Source: Mucilaginibacter_A sp050954865
GTDB lineage: Bacteria; Bacteroidota; Bacteroidia; Sphingobacteriales; Sphingobacteriaceae
Length of the DNA stretch: 64,000 nucleotides
Reading direction: 5' to 3'
Assembly: GCA_050954865.1 (NCBI GenBank)
Contig: JBPBQN010000160.1
Location: forward strand, 1-64,000
The first letter of the stretch is position 1. Every line of letters starts with the position of its first letter. A program made the position numbers and the translations under genes. Below the pieces are notes generated by a model. It saw only the letters and a list, made by a program, of their open reading frames with translations. It ran no database searches and was not told the DNA's origin. Positions 26,025 through 33,957 of this stretch are shown one piece after another.

Positions 26025-26741
26025 ATGAAGGCGTTAGGTATCAATTGGTTTATTGAAGGTTCGATTGATTTTGAACACAAAAAATATGTTTTGCTGGCTT
26101 ATCTGCAAAATATCAACAAGCATTTCCGCAGCAGTCAGTTATATCCTGATCTGGGCGATTTGGTTTTCCATTACAACAACCTGCTTCATTTTAAAAACAA
26201 CAAAGTTTTAATGCAGCAAAATTTTCCGCAGCGCTTAACCAAAGCTGATTTTGACGCACTGAAATTAACGTATGAAAAGATGGTGAAAGACGATTATGTG
26301 ATGCAGGAAATTGAACAAATCATCACGTTTTCGCTGGAGAAAATGAATCCGGCTTTACAGCAAGGTAAAGAAATTTATGATTTTGTAGAAACCCGTTTGC
26401 TGATTGATCCGGTTGGCGTTTTACCGCTGATTGCAGATTTTGGTTACCTTTTTATCCGCAATGGCGATGAAAAAGCACTGCATGTTTACGAATATTCGAT
26501 GACGGTTTTTGAAGGAAAAGATGATAAATTTCGCGGTATCAACACCAGTTACATTGCCAACTACAGTTTGAGTTTTGTGCACACGCCAGAATCCATCAAA
26601 ATAGATTTAATCAGCAGCCGGAAGCAATTGCCAAATCCGGCCGTTTATCAAGTTGCCTGTGATATTAATTTTCCGCTGGAACAAACACTGTTGCCGGTTG
26701 CCAAGCGCAGTTTGGTGAAGCATATTAGTAAAGCGGCGTAA
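26025..26741 (+). CDS. conserved hypothetical protein
   Basis: A 238-residue soluble-looking protein with no signal peptide, membrane segment or recognisable catalytic motif. It starts MKALGINWFIEGSIDFEHKKY; the middle is mostly helical, and the C-terminal part (from about residue 150) alternates as in a beta domain. I do not recognise a named family, though it looks like a conserved Bacteroidota housekeeping-type protein by codon use. It has an AAAGGAG ribosome binding site. Confidence 0.7.
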   Translation: MKALGINWFIEGSIDFEHKKYVLLAYLQNINKHFRSSQLYPDLGDLVFHYNNLLHFKNNKVLMQQNFPQRLTKADFDALKLTYEKMVKDDYVMQEIEQIITFSLEKMNPALQQGKEIYDFVETRLLIDPVGVLPLIADFGYLFIRNGDEKALHVYEYSMTVFEGKDDKFRGINTSYIANYSLSFVHTPESIKIDLISSRKQLPNPAVYQVACDINFPLEQTLLPVAKRSLVKHISKAA

Positions 26742-26755
26742 TTGGTTTTGGGTTG

Positions 26756-26769
26756 ATGCTTCTTTTATA
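26756..26769 (-). repeat. dispersed motif, GA variant
   Basis: ATGCTTCTTTTATA on the plus strand, 15 bp after the hypothetical gene's stop. Confidence 0.65.
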
Positions 26770-26845
26770 GCATTATTTTTTGTCTGATTCAGGAATCAAT
26801 TTTATTTAACAAAATTATTCAATCGAGCGTTCCGCCCTTCTTTTC

Positions 26846-27127
26846 GTTCTTTTTGCTTGATCAAAAAGGACCAAAAAATCAAGACAAACCCGATCCCTCC
26901 GGGCGTTTTGTCTTCCCACCACACTTGGGTGGCTAACTTGCAGGCGGCTCTGAAAAGTTCAATAAAAGAGTTAAAAATAGGTTGATAAAAGAAGTATGAG
27001 TGAGCAAGTTGAACACTTCGCAGAGACTCTTGCAAGATAACCACCCAGACGCGGTGGGATGAATGCCGCCCGGAGGCGATCCGAATTGCTTGAATTTTTT
27101 GGTTCTTTTGTTTCAAGGCAAAAGAAC
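26846..27127. repeat. 282-bp giant imperfect palindrome (MITE-like)
   Basis: Arms of about 115 bases (26846-26960 and 27011-27127) are imperfect inverted copies. The outer ends read GTTCTTTTTGCTTGATC and, inverted, GTTCTTTTGCCTTGAAAC. Both arms continue through ACCAAAAAAT-TCAAG, GATC-CCTCCGGGC, TCCCACC, GGGTGG and CTTGCA. The 50-base loop holds one copy of the dispersed motif. The palindrome makes up most of the 440-bp gap between the hypothetical gene and the aminotransferase. It has no convincing ORF. Confidence 0.85.
26984..26997 (+). repeat. dispersed motif in the palindrome loop
   Basis: GATAAAAGAAGTAT preceded by AGGTT, at the centre of the 282-bp palindrome. Confidence 0.7.
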
Positions 27128-27163
27128 ATCAAGCCAAGCAACCGCAAGTTTGCTTTCTACAAA

Positions 27164-27177
27164 ATACTTCTTTTACA
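27164..27177 (-). repeat. dispersed motif near the aminotransferase stop
   Basis: ATACTTCTTTTACA on the plus strand, six bases beyond the aminotransferase stop codon. Confidence 0.6.
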
Positions 27178-27182
27178 ACTCT

Positions 27183-28439
27183 TTATTTCAATTTAGCAAG
27201 CGCTGCTTCAATCCGCGGAATCATCGCTTCAATTTCTGCAACGGTACTTGCACCTAATGAAGCCCGAAACCAGTTTACAGAATGATCCGTACCGAAAGCA
27301 GAAAACGGAACCAAAGCTACCTGTGCTTCTTTTATCAGGTAAAAATTGATGTCTGCCGAGGTTTGTAATAATTGTCCGCCTGGCGTGGTTTTTCCCGCAT
27401 AATCTACTTTTAACGTTAAGTAAATCGCGCCCATTGGTGCAATGGCATCTACCGCAAAACCTTTTTCTTTTAAGCTGATGAAACCTTGATATAAAGTTTC
27501 CAGGCTTTTTTGAATATTCTGCCGGAAAGTAGTAAGGTAAGATTTAACAGCCGTATCTTCCTGTAAAAATTTCGCCATGGCAACCTGCTCCGGTTTTGGC
27601 GACCACGCGCCCATGTGCCCAATAATGGCTTTCATGTAATTGATAATGGTTGCCGGACCAAATCCCCAGCCAACACGCACGCCTGTTGCGGCAAAACATT
27701 TAGAACTTCCATCTACAAAAACCACATAATCACGCAGTTCGGGCCGTAAAGAAACCGGATTAAAATGCTCATGATCGCCAAAAGTTAACTGCGAATAAAT
27801 TTGATCGTACAAAATGTATAATGGTTTTTCGCTTTCGTTACGGCTTTTGTTTTCTTCGATTACCAAATCGCAAATCGCTTCCAGATCTTCTTTAGAAAAC
27901 ATTGTTCCCGTTGGATTTAGCGGAGAACAAAGAGAAAGCAATGCAGCACCTTTTAAATGCGGGCGCAATTCATTTGCCGTTGGCATAAAATTATTTTCCG
28001 GCTGGGTTTGCACGATAACAGCTTCTGCCCGCAACAAATCGCAATAATGGTTATTGTTCCACGATGGCGCCGGGAAAACCACTTTATCGCCTTCATCAAC
28101 CAAAGCTAAAAAGATGGCATAAATGAGCGGACGGGAACCGCCGGAAATGATAATTTCGTTTGTGCCGTAATCCAGATCAAAGCTCGATTTTAAAAACTTC
28201 GAAACACTTTCACGCAGTTCTAAAACGCCATCAGCAGGCGGATAATTGGTTTGATGCGCTTCGTAAGCTTTAATGATAAGTTGCTGTAATTCTTCAGGAA
28301 TCGGGAAAATACCAGAATCAAAATCACCGATGGTTAGGTTGGCAATCTGCTCGCCTTTCTTTTTCAGTTCATTGATTTCGCCGGCAATTTTGATAATCTC
28401 AGAACCGTGCAGGTTTTGAGCGAGGTTGGAAACTTGCAT
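27183..28439 (-). CDS. class I/II PLP aminotransferase (aspartate-type)
   Basis: A 418-residue fold-type I aminotransferase. It shows the N-terminal IANLTIGDFDSGIFPIP, the NPTG cofactor-binding CSPLNPTGTMF, the Tyr-containing YILYDQIYSQL, the Schiff-base Lys in FVDGSSKCFAATGVRVGWG, and the carboxylate-binding Arg in NWFRASLGAS. It most resembles aspartate/prephenate-type aminotransferases, but the exact substrate cannot be read from sequence. Stands alone. Confidence 0.93.
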   Translation of the reverse strand: MQVSNLAQNLHGSEIIKIAGEINELKKKGEQIANLTIGDFDSGIFPIPEELQQLIIKAYEAHQTNYPPADGVLELRESVSKFLKSSFDLDYGTNEIIISGGSRPLIYAIFLALVDEGDKVVFPAPSWNNNHYCDLLRAEAVIVQTQPENNFMPTANELRPHLKGAALLSLCSPLNPTGTMFSKEDLEAICDLVIEENKSRNESEKPLYILYDQIYSQLTFGDHEHFNPVSLRPELRDYVVFVDGSSKCFAATGVRVGWGFGPATIINYMKAIIGHMGAWSPKPEQVAMAKFLQEDTAVKSYLTTFRQNIQKSLETLYQGFISLKEKGFAVDAIAPMGAIYLTLKVDYAGKTTPGGQLLQTSADINFYLIKEAQVALVPFSAFGTDHSVNWFRASLGASTVAEIEAMIPRIEAALAKLK

Positions 28440-28486
28440 TTTTATTGTTTTAGCAGCAGCAAAGATAATGGTTTGAATTTTTAGGT

Positions 28487-28500
28487 GATAAAAGAAGTAT
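28487..28500 (+). repeat. dispersed motif upstream of the aminotransferase
   Basis: TTTTTAGGT then GATAAAAGAAGTAT, about 50 bp before the aminotransferase start on the opposite strand. Confidence 0.7.
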
Positions 28501-28545
28501 GCAGGAAGTTAGGCACAAATGATTAAACTTGAGAAAGCCAAAAGC

Positions 28546-28816
28546 ATTTGGGAAAACTGCTGATCTTATCTAAATACATCTTTGTAATTTATGAAGTGCA
28601 CAGGCACATTCATATCACGTATAAACATAAAGGAGACAAAACATCTTGCAAATTTTGGTTGGAACCGCGGATAGAAATAGACGAAAACAAAAAGGTGATT
28701 TTGCAGCAAAAGAATTATTAGAAATTAAAAAATTAATTGTTAAAAATCAGCAATTATTGGAGAAGCAATTAGACTTATTTTACAGCAAGCAAACCGTAAA
28801 AGCAATTAAAAAATGA
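28546..28816 (+). pseudogene. DUF4160-like protein remnant (frameshifted)
   Basis: One frame reads GKLLILSKYIFVIYEVHRHI then KGDKTSCKFWLEPRIEIDEN, the HxHVH-like and KFWLxP core of DUF4160 proteins. After the A-run in AACAAAAAGG the homology jumps frame to GDFAAKELLEIKKLIVKNQQ and continues to the TGA ending at 28816. No start codon precedes the first part in frame. DUF4160 genes commonly pair with DUF2442 genes in a toxin-antitoxin-like arrangement, and here the next ORF is DUF2442-like with an ATGA overlap. I therefore read this as a decayed module. Confidence 0.6.
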
Positions 28817-29063
28817 ATACTTTAGAGAAAAGCATCAGTATAACTAACGTTTGGTTTGATGATCAAAATAGGATGATTCTTGATCTTTCAAACCAACATT
28901 TTGTTTCGATTCCAGCAAATGATTTTGAAGATATTGCGCAGCTTTCTTTTCAGGAAAGAGAAGATTTCGAAATTATTGATGGTGAATAGAATATCTATCA
29001 TTTTTGGCAATTGACGAAATTTATGATTTGAATGATTTGCTGGCAAAATACGATCGTTTTTAA
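28813..29063 (+). pseudogene. DUF2442-like protein, stopped and frameshifted
   Basis: The ATG at 28813 opens a 58-codon frame (MNTLEKSISITNVWFDDQNR through QLSFQEREDFEIIDGE) ending in TAG at 28987-28989. It fits the N-terminal two-thirds of DUF2442. The missing C-terminal block appears just after the stop in a shifted frame as LAIDEIYDLNDLLAKYDRF, ending at 29063. A nonsense codon plus a one-base slip has thus split the gene. The 58-residue product might still be made. The start overlaps the upstream remnant's stop by four bases. Confidence 0.6.
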
Positions 29064-29086
29064 TTCTTCTATCCAAACAAAACCGC

Positions 29087-29108
29087 ATACTTCTTTTACC
29101 ACCTAAAA
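29087..29108 (-). repeat. dispersed motif, extended copy
   Basis: Plus strand reads ATACTTCTTTTACC then ACCTAAAA, between the decayed pair and rplM and just upstream of the ribosomal promoter. Confidence 0.65.
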
Positions 29109-29123
29109 TTTTCCTGCTAACAC

Positions 29124-29153
29124 TTTGTAATAAAACAATTTCCAGTATCTTTG
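29124..29153 (+). promoter_or_regulatory. rplM-rpsI-rpsB promoter
   Basis: TTTG at 29124-29127 and TATCTTTG at 29146-29153 with an 18-base spacer, a near-consensus Bacteroidota promoter. It leaves a leader of about 50 bases before rplM. Confidence 0.7.
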
Positions 29154-29208
29154 CAGTCCCGAAAATTGCGGGGAAAATAAACTGTTTAATTAATTTAATA
29201 CAAAGCAA

Positions 29209-29652
29209 GTGAATACGTTAAGTTACAAAACTGTCTCTGCCAATAAAAAAACCGTTACGAAAGAATGGGTTGTTATTGATGCACAAGGAGAGATTTTGGG
29301 GCGCTTGTCTTCTAAGATCGCGATGGTGATCAGAGGAAAACACAAGCCAGGCTTCACCCCAAACGTAGACTGCGGTGATAATGTAATTGTTATCAATGCA
29401 GACAAGGTAAAACTGACCGGAAACAAATTCAGTGAAAAAGAATATGTTTCTTACACTGGTTATCCGGGCGGTCAAAAATTCATTTCTCCTAAGGAGTTAA
29501 TGGCAAAACATCCAACCCGCGTGGTAGAAAAAGCGGTGCGTGGTATGTTACCTAAAACACGTTTGGGCAAAGCCTTATTTGGTAATCTGCACGTTTACGC
29601 AGGTGCCGAGCATCCGCATGAAGCACAAACCCCTAAAATCATTACACTTTAA
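29209..29652 (+). CDS. rplM: 50S ribosomal protein L13
   Basis: A 147-residue protein of the large subunit with the L13 signature (VVEKAVRGMLPKTRLGKALF then LHVYAGAEHPHEAQ). A GTG start codon is used; no ATG lies near. First gene of rplM-rpsI-rpsB-tsf, the order usual in Bacteroidota. Confidence 0.98.
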   Translation: MNTLSYKTVSANKKTVTKEWVVIDAQGEILGRLSSKIAMVIRGKHKPGFTPNVDCGDNVIVINADKVKLTGNKFSEKEYVSYTGYPGGQKFISPKELMAKHPTRVVEKAVRGMLPKTRLGKALFGNLHVYAGAEHPHEAQTPKIITL

Positions 29653-29657
29653 TTTTT

Positions 29658-29664
29658 AAAGGAG
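29658..29664 (+). promoter_or_regulatory. Shine-Dalgarno sequence of rpsI
   Basis: AAAGGAG seven bases before the rpsI ATG. A full Shine-Dalgarno sequence is rare in this phylum, where the 16S tail is reported to be masked on the ribosome. Confidence 0.55.
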
Positions 29665-29671
29665 AAAAAGA

Positions 29672-30058
29672 ATGTCAGTTACCAACACATCCGGCAGGAG
29701 AAAAACTGCAGTTGCCCGCATTTATCTGCAAGAAGGCAACGGAGCCATTATTGTGAATGGCAAAGATTACAAAGAGTATTTTCCAACCTTACCATTGCAA
29801 TATGTGGTTACCCAATCATTAGAAGTTTCTGGTTCTACCGGAAAATTTGATGTGAAAGTTAACGTAGCAGGCGGCGGCGTAAACGGACAGGCTGGTGCCG
29901 TTCGTTTGGCAATTGCCAAAGCTATTGTAGAGTTAGATGCTGAAAAGAAACCAGGATTGAGCGCAAAAGGTTTGATGACACGTGATGACCGTATGGTTGA
30001 GCGTAAAAAACCAGGCCGTAAAAAAGCTCGTCGTAAATTCCAGTTCAGTAAACGTTAA
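29672..30058 (+). CDS. rpsI: 30S ribosomal protein S9
   Basis: 128 residues with the N-terminal SGRRKTAVARIYL, the GGGVNGQAGAVRLAIAKA block and the basic C-terminus KPGRKKARRKFQFSKR that reaches the P-site tRNA. Second gene in the ribosomal operon. Confidence 0.98.
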   Translation: MSVTNTSGRRKTAVARIYLQEGNGAIIVNGKDYKEYFPTLPLQYVVTQSLEVSGSTGKFDVKVNVAGGGVNGQAGAVRLAIAKAIVELDAEKKPGLSAKGLMTRDDRMVERKKPGRKKARRKFQFSKR

Positions 30059-30064
30059 TTTTTT

Positions 30065-30070
30065 AAGGAG
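30065..30070 (+). promoter_or_regulatory. Shine-Dalgarno sequence of rpsB
   Basis: AAGGAG nine bases before the rpsB ATG, matching the arrangement at rpsI. Confidence 0.5.
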
Positions 30071-30079
30071 AACAACACA

Positions 30080-30940
30080 ATGGCAAGAACAACATATCAG
30101 GATTTACTGGATGCAGGTGTACACTTTGGTCACCTTACCCGTAAATGGGATCCGAAAATGGCGCAGTACATTTTCATGGAGCGCAATGGCATCCACATTA
30201 TCGATTTAAATAAAACTTTAAGTAAAGTTGATGACGCTGCGGCGGCTATCAAACAAATTGTAAAATCAGGTCGTAAAGTATTATTCGTTGCTACTAAAAA
30301 GCAAGGAAAAGACTTGGTTGCTGATTTTGCAAAATCTGTAAACATGCCTTTCGTAACCGAGCGTTGGTTGGGTGGTATGTTAACTAACTTCCAAACTGTT
30401 CGCAAGTCAATCAAAAAGATGTCTAACATCGATAAGATGACTAAAGATGGTACGTACAGCATTCTTTCTAAAAAAGAAAGATTGATGATTCAGCGTGAGC
30501 GTATTAAATTAGAATCACTTTTGGGTGGTATTGCTGATTTAAACCGTTTGCCAGCTGCTTTATTTTTGGTTGATGTGAAGAAAGAGCACATTGCTGTTTC
30601 TGAAGCATTAAAACTGAACATTCCTACGTTTGCAATGGTGGATACCAATTCTGATCCATCAAACATTGATTTCCCGATTCCGGCAAATGATGATGCAACC
30701 AAATCGATTTCTTTAATCTGCGGTATCATTACCAAAGCCATTGAAGAAGGTTTGGATGAGCGTAAACGTGATAAAGAAGACGAAACTGAAAAAGAAGCCG
30801 CTGCTGCAAAAGCTAAAGCTGATGCACCACAAGATGCTGCCGTTGCTGAAGGAACACGCCGCAGAAGAGCTGCTGCAGAAACTGAAGCATCTGCAAATGT
30901 TATTGACAGCACAGGTACTGAAGGACACGGAGCTGCTTAA
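30080..30940 (+). CDS. rpsB: 30S ribosomal protein S2
   Basis: 286 residues. The core is canonical (LLDAGVHFGHLTRKWDPKM, VDTNSDPSNIDFPIPANDDA). The C-terminus carries a roughly 50-residue Ala/Glu/Lys-rich extension (KEAAAAKAKADAPQDAAVAE) common in Bacteroidota S2. It is separated from tsf by a 157-bp gap with possible RNA structure. Confidence 0.97.
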   Translation: MARTTYQDLLDAGVHFGHLTRKWDPKMAQYIFMERNGIHIIDLNKTLSKVDDAAAAIKQIVKSGRKVLFVATKKQGKDLVADFAKSVNMPFVTERWLGGMLTNFQTVRKSIKKMSNIDKMTKDGTYSILSKKERLMIQRERIKLESLLGGIADLNRLPAALFLVDVKKEHIAVSEALKLNIPTFAMVDTNSDPSNIDFPIPANDDATKSISLICGIITKAIEEGLDERKRDKEDETEKEAAAAKAKADAPQDAAVAEGTRRRRAAAETEASANVIDSTGTEGHGAA

Positions 30941-30980
30941 TTCCTTTTTTCGACATAAAGGAAAAACAATAATTTAAAAT

Positions 30981-31030
30981 TTTCGGGTTGTGGGTTTAAG
31001 TTTGAGAAACTTGTAATCTTCAACCCGAAA
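30981..31030 (+). other. possible structured RNA between rpsB and tsf
   Basis: TTTCGGGTTG at 30981-30990 pairs with CAACCCGAAA at 31021-31030. An inner hairpin, AAGTTT/AAACTT (30999-31013), sits in the loop. There is no U-run after it, so it is not a typical terminator; a processing or attenuation element is possible. Confidence 0.4.
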
Positions 31031-31097
31031 TCAAATATTAACTGTTGTAATTGAGTTTTAAAAGCTCATTTTTTACAACTTATCAAATTAAAAAGAT

Positions 31098-31949
31098 ATG
31101 TCAACAGTACAAATTTCTGCAGCAGACGTAAACAAATTGCGCCAGCAAACCGGAGCCGGAATGATGGATTGCAAAAAAGCACTGACTGAATCTAACGGTG
31201 ATTTCGAAGCAGCTATTGATTACCTGCGCAAAAAAGGTGCTAAAGTTGCTGCCAGCCGTTCAGATCGTGAATTGAATGAAGGTGTTGTAATTGCACGCAC
31301 AACCAATGATGGTACACGTGGAGTTTTGATTGAATTAAATTGCGAAACTGATTTCGTAGCTAAAAATGCTGCGTTTATTGCTTTTGCAAATGATATTGCC
31401 AACCGTGCAGTAGAAGAAAAACCAGCAGACATTGCAGCTTTAACTGCTTTGGGCGTAGATGTTGATAATGATCGTTTAACGATTAGCGATGCGATTTTAG
31501 ATCAAACCGGAAAAATCGGTGAAAAAATCAGCATTTCTAAATACGAAGTTCTGGAAGGAACACGCGTTGTGCCTTACATTCACGGAAATTTCCGTTTAGG
31601 TGTTTTGGTTGCTTTAAATCAAGTTGCTGATGGTGTTGATGAAGCCGGAAAAGACGTAGCGATGCAAATTGCTGCTATGAATCCGGTTGCTATTGATAAA
31701 GGTGATGTTGATGCAACCACCATCCAACGTGAACTGGATATTGCGAAAGAGCAAATTCGGGCAGAAGGAAAACCGGAAGAAATGGTAGAAAAAATCTCTC
31801 AGGGAAAACTGAATAAATTCTACAAAGATTCTACTTTATTGAATCAGGAATTTGTAAAAGATTCATCCAAAACCATTACTCAGTTTTTAAATGGCGTCCA
31901 AAAAGGACTAACGGTAACAGCTTTTAAAAGAGTTGCTTTAGGCTCTTAA
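31098..31949 (+). CDS. tsf: elongation factor Ts
   Basis: Exchanges GDP for GTP on EF-Tu. The 283-residue protein has the UBA-like N-terminus (VNKLRQQTGAGMMDCKKAL), then the dimerisation-domain block LNCETDFVAKNAAF. Normal length. Last gene of the ribosomal-protein unit, with a strong terminator after it. Confidence 0.97.
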   Translation: MSTVQISAADVNKLRQQTGAGMMDCKKALTESNGDFEAAIDYLRKKGAKVAASRSDRELNEGVVIARTTNDGTRGVLIELNCETDFVAKNAAFIAFANDIANRAVEEKPADIAALTALGVDVDNDRLTISDAILDQTGKIGEKISISKYEVLEGTRVVPYIHGNFRLGVLVALNQVADGVDEAGKDVAMQIAAMNPVAIDKGDVDATTIQRELDIAKEQIRAEGKPEEMVEKISQGKLNKFYKDSTLLNQEFVKDSSKTITQFLNGVQKGLTVTAFKRVALGS

Positions 31950-31963
31950 ATAATCATTCAAAT

Positions 31964-31991
31964 CCCCGCCTAATCAGCGGGGATTTTTTTT
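31964..31991 (+). terminator. intrinsic terminator after tsf
   Basis: CCCCGC stem (31964-31969) pairs with GCGGGG (31977-31982) around a seven-base loop and is followed by A and eight T. Confidence 0.92.
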
Positions 31992-32014
31992 GTGCTTTTT
32001 TTATCGGTATAAAA

Positions 32015-33142
32015 ATGACGACTGCTTTTTACAATTCAAAACTGATTACCAACGGAACCATCTCCGAAGGAAAAGTAGTTTTAGTTGAAAACGGTTTGGT
32101 AACCGATATTATTGATCAACACCAATTTTTACCCGATAAAAACAGCATCAACCTAAACGGTGCTTACCTTGCTCCTGGCCTGATCGATTTGCAAATTTAT
32201 GGTTGCGGCAATTCTTTATTCGGAGGAAAACCAACGGTTGAAGCTTTGCAGGAAATGGAAACTGGTTTGCTGCAACAAGGTACAACAGGCTTTTTTGCTA
32301 CAATTGCTACCAACACAACCGAAATTGTTTTACAAGGAATTGAAGCCGCAAAAACATACCGTAAAAACAGCATCGGTAATTTTTTGGGTTTGCATCTGGA
32401 AGGTCCGTTTCTCAACCCAAAACGAAAAGGTGCACATCCGGAGAACTTAATCCGCAAAGCTGGTTTACAGGAATTGAAACATTGGTTTGATCTCGCCGAA
32501 GGTGAAATTAAAATGATGACCGTTGCGCCGGAATTGCAAAGCGATGAAGTGTTGGATTTTCTGGATCAGCAAAATATAATTTTATCTGCCGGACACAGCA
32601 ATGCTTCTTTTACCGAGGCAAATCGTTTTTTAAAATCGCCCGTAAAAGCGGTAACGCATCTTTACAATGCCATGCCGCAAATGCACCATCGCGAACCTGG
32701 TTTTATTCCGGCCATTTTTGAGCAAAAGCCTTTTACAAGCATTGTTCCGGATGGAATTCATGTCGATTTTTCGATGATCCGATTGGCGAAACGTGAATTG
32801 CGCGACAAGCTTTTCATCATTACAGATGCGGTAACGGCAAGTAATAAAGGCGTTTATCAGCATAAATTCAACCAGAATCATTACGTAATGCCGGATGGAA
32901 CGTTGTCTGGCTCAGCTTTGACGATGTTAAAAGGCGTACAAAATTGTGTTGAGTTTGCAGGTATTGATTTGGCAGAATCGATTAATATGGCTTCGCTTTA
33001 TCCGGCACAATTATTAAAAGACGAACAAATAGGTCGGGTTAAAAAAGGCTGCCGTGCAGATTTCATCGTATTTAATGCAGATTTTGAGCATTTGGGTACT
33101 GTTTTTAACCAGCAATTTTTACAACATCAGCCCAAAAACTAA
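32015..33142 (+). CDS. nagA: N-acetylglucosamine-6-phosphate deacetylase
   Basis: Removes the acetyl group from GlcNAc-6-P in amino-sugar recycling. The 375-residue amidohydrolase shows the metal-ligand segments GLHLEGPFLNPKRKGAHP, LSAGHSNAS and VTHLYNAM, then VPDGIHVD and the catalytic Asp in FIITDAV. Three motif copies are embedded in its coding sequence (32135, 32360, 32601), encoding DKNSI, KNSIG and ASFTE. Confidence 0.95.
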   Translation: MTTAFYNSKLITNGTISEGKVVLVENGLVTDIIDQHQFLPDKNSINLNGAYLAPGLIDLQIYGCGNSLFGGKPTVEALQEMETGLLQQGTTGFFATIATNTTEIVLQGIEAAKTYRKNSIGNFLGLHLEGPFLNPKRKGAHPENLIRKAGLQELKHWFDLAEGEIKMMTVAPELQSDEVLDFLDQQNIILSAGHSNASFTEANRFLKSPVKAVTHLYNAMPQMHHREPGFIPAIFEQKPFTSIVPDGIHVDFSMIRLAKRELRDKLFIITDAVTASNKGVYQHKFNQNHYVMPDGTLSGSALTMLKGVQNCVEFAGIDLAESINMASLYPAQLLKDEQIGRVKKGCRADFIVFNADFEHLGTVFNQQFLQHQPKN

Positions 33143-33173
33143 TTTTTATACTTATTATATATTTTCCCTGAAC

Positions 33174-33878
33174 ATGAAATACAAAAGAATCCTCCTGAAA
33201 TTAAGCGGTGAATCCTTGATGGGCGACCGCCAGTACGGCATTGACAACAAACGTGTTTTACAGTATGCAGAGGATATTAAAAGTGTGTTTGAATCGGGAA
33301 TGGAAATAGCCGTTGTAGTTGGAGGAGGAAATATTTTCCGCGGATTAAGTGCAGAAAAATCCGGAATGGAGCGCGCGCAAGCCGATTATATGGGCATGCT
33401 GGCCACCGTGATTAATTGCATGGCTTTGCAAAGTGCGCTGGAAGGAATTGGCGTAGAAACACGTTTGCAATCAGCCATTAAAATGGAGCAGATTTGCGAA
33501 CCTTACATCCGCCGCCGTGCCATGACACATCTGGAAACCGGCCGCGTGGTAATTTTTGGTGCCGGAACCGGAAATCCATATTTCACAACTGACACTGCTG
33601 CTTCTTTGCGCGCCATTGAAATTAAAGCTGATGTAGTTTTGAAAGGAACTCGTGTAGATGGGATTTATTCTGCTGATCCGGAGAAAGATCCGTTAGCGGT
33701 TCGTTATGACGAAATTACATTTCAGGAAGTGTACGATAAAGGTTTGAATGTGATGGACATGACGGCAATTACGTTGTGCCAGGAAAACAAGCTGCCCATC
33801 ATCGTTTTTGATATGAACAAAACCGGCAATTTCAAAAAAATTGCGGATGGCGAACGGATTGGAACATTGGTTCACTAA
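33174..33878 (+). CDS. pyrH: UMP kinase
   Basis: Phosphorylates UMP to UDP. 234 residues from ATG 33174 (MKYKRILLKLSGESLMG). The open frame extends upstream to 33054, inside nagA, but the family N-terminus and the 31-bp gap support 33174. Motifs: VVVGGGNIFRGL, GTRVDGIYSADP and the Asp-rich VMDMTAITLC. Upstream of frr as in many bacteria. Confidence 0.96.
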   Translation: MKYKRILLKLSGESLMGDRQYGIDNKRVLQYAEDIKSVFESGMEIAVVVGGGNIFRGLSAEKSGMERAQADYMGMLATVINCMALQSALEGIGVETRLQSAIKMEQICEPYIRRRAMTHLETGRVVIFGAGTGNPYFTTDTAASLRAIEIKADVVLKGTRVDGIYSADPEKDPLAVRYDEITFQEVYDKGLNVMDMTAITLCQENKLPIIVFDMNKTGNFKKIADGERIGTLVH

Positions 33879-33887
33879 TTTTAGATC

Positions 33888-33901
33888 GATAAAAACAGCA
33901 T
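33888..33901 (+). repeat. dispersed motif between pyrH and frr
   Basis: TTTTAGATC then GATAAAAACAGCAT, starting right after the pyrH stop and 30 bp before the frr promoter box. Confidence 0.65.
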
Positions 33902-33930
33902 CGGCTTTAAACTTTTTAGAACAGTATTTT

Positions 33931-33938
33931 TACTTTTG
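33931..33938 (+). promoter_or_regulatory. -7 box of an frr promoter
   Basis: TACTTTTG with a TTTA 21 bases upstream as a weak -33 element. It allows frr to be transcribed separately from pyrH. Confidence 0.5.
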
Positions 33939-33957
33939 CCCTAAATAAACAGCAGCA

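Noticed and set aside
26802..27116. A 104-codon open frame on the minus strand inside the 282-bp palindrome
   Set aside because: It reads through both arms of an inverted repeat, has no family resemblance, and is explained by the repeat structure.
28888..29208. A 106-codon minus-strand frame between the aminotransferase and rplM
   Set aside because: It runs antisense through the DUF2442 remnant and the rplM promoter, and its composition is not protein-like.
33054..33173. Longer N-terminus for pyrH starting inside nagA
   Set aside because: UMP kinase family proteins start at the MKYKRILLKLSGES segment, and the extension would overlap nagA by about 90 bases.
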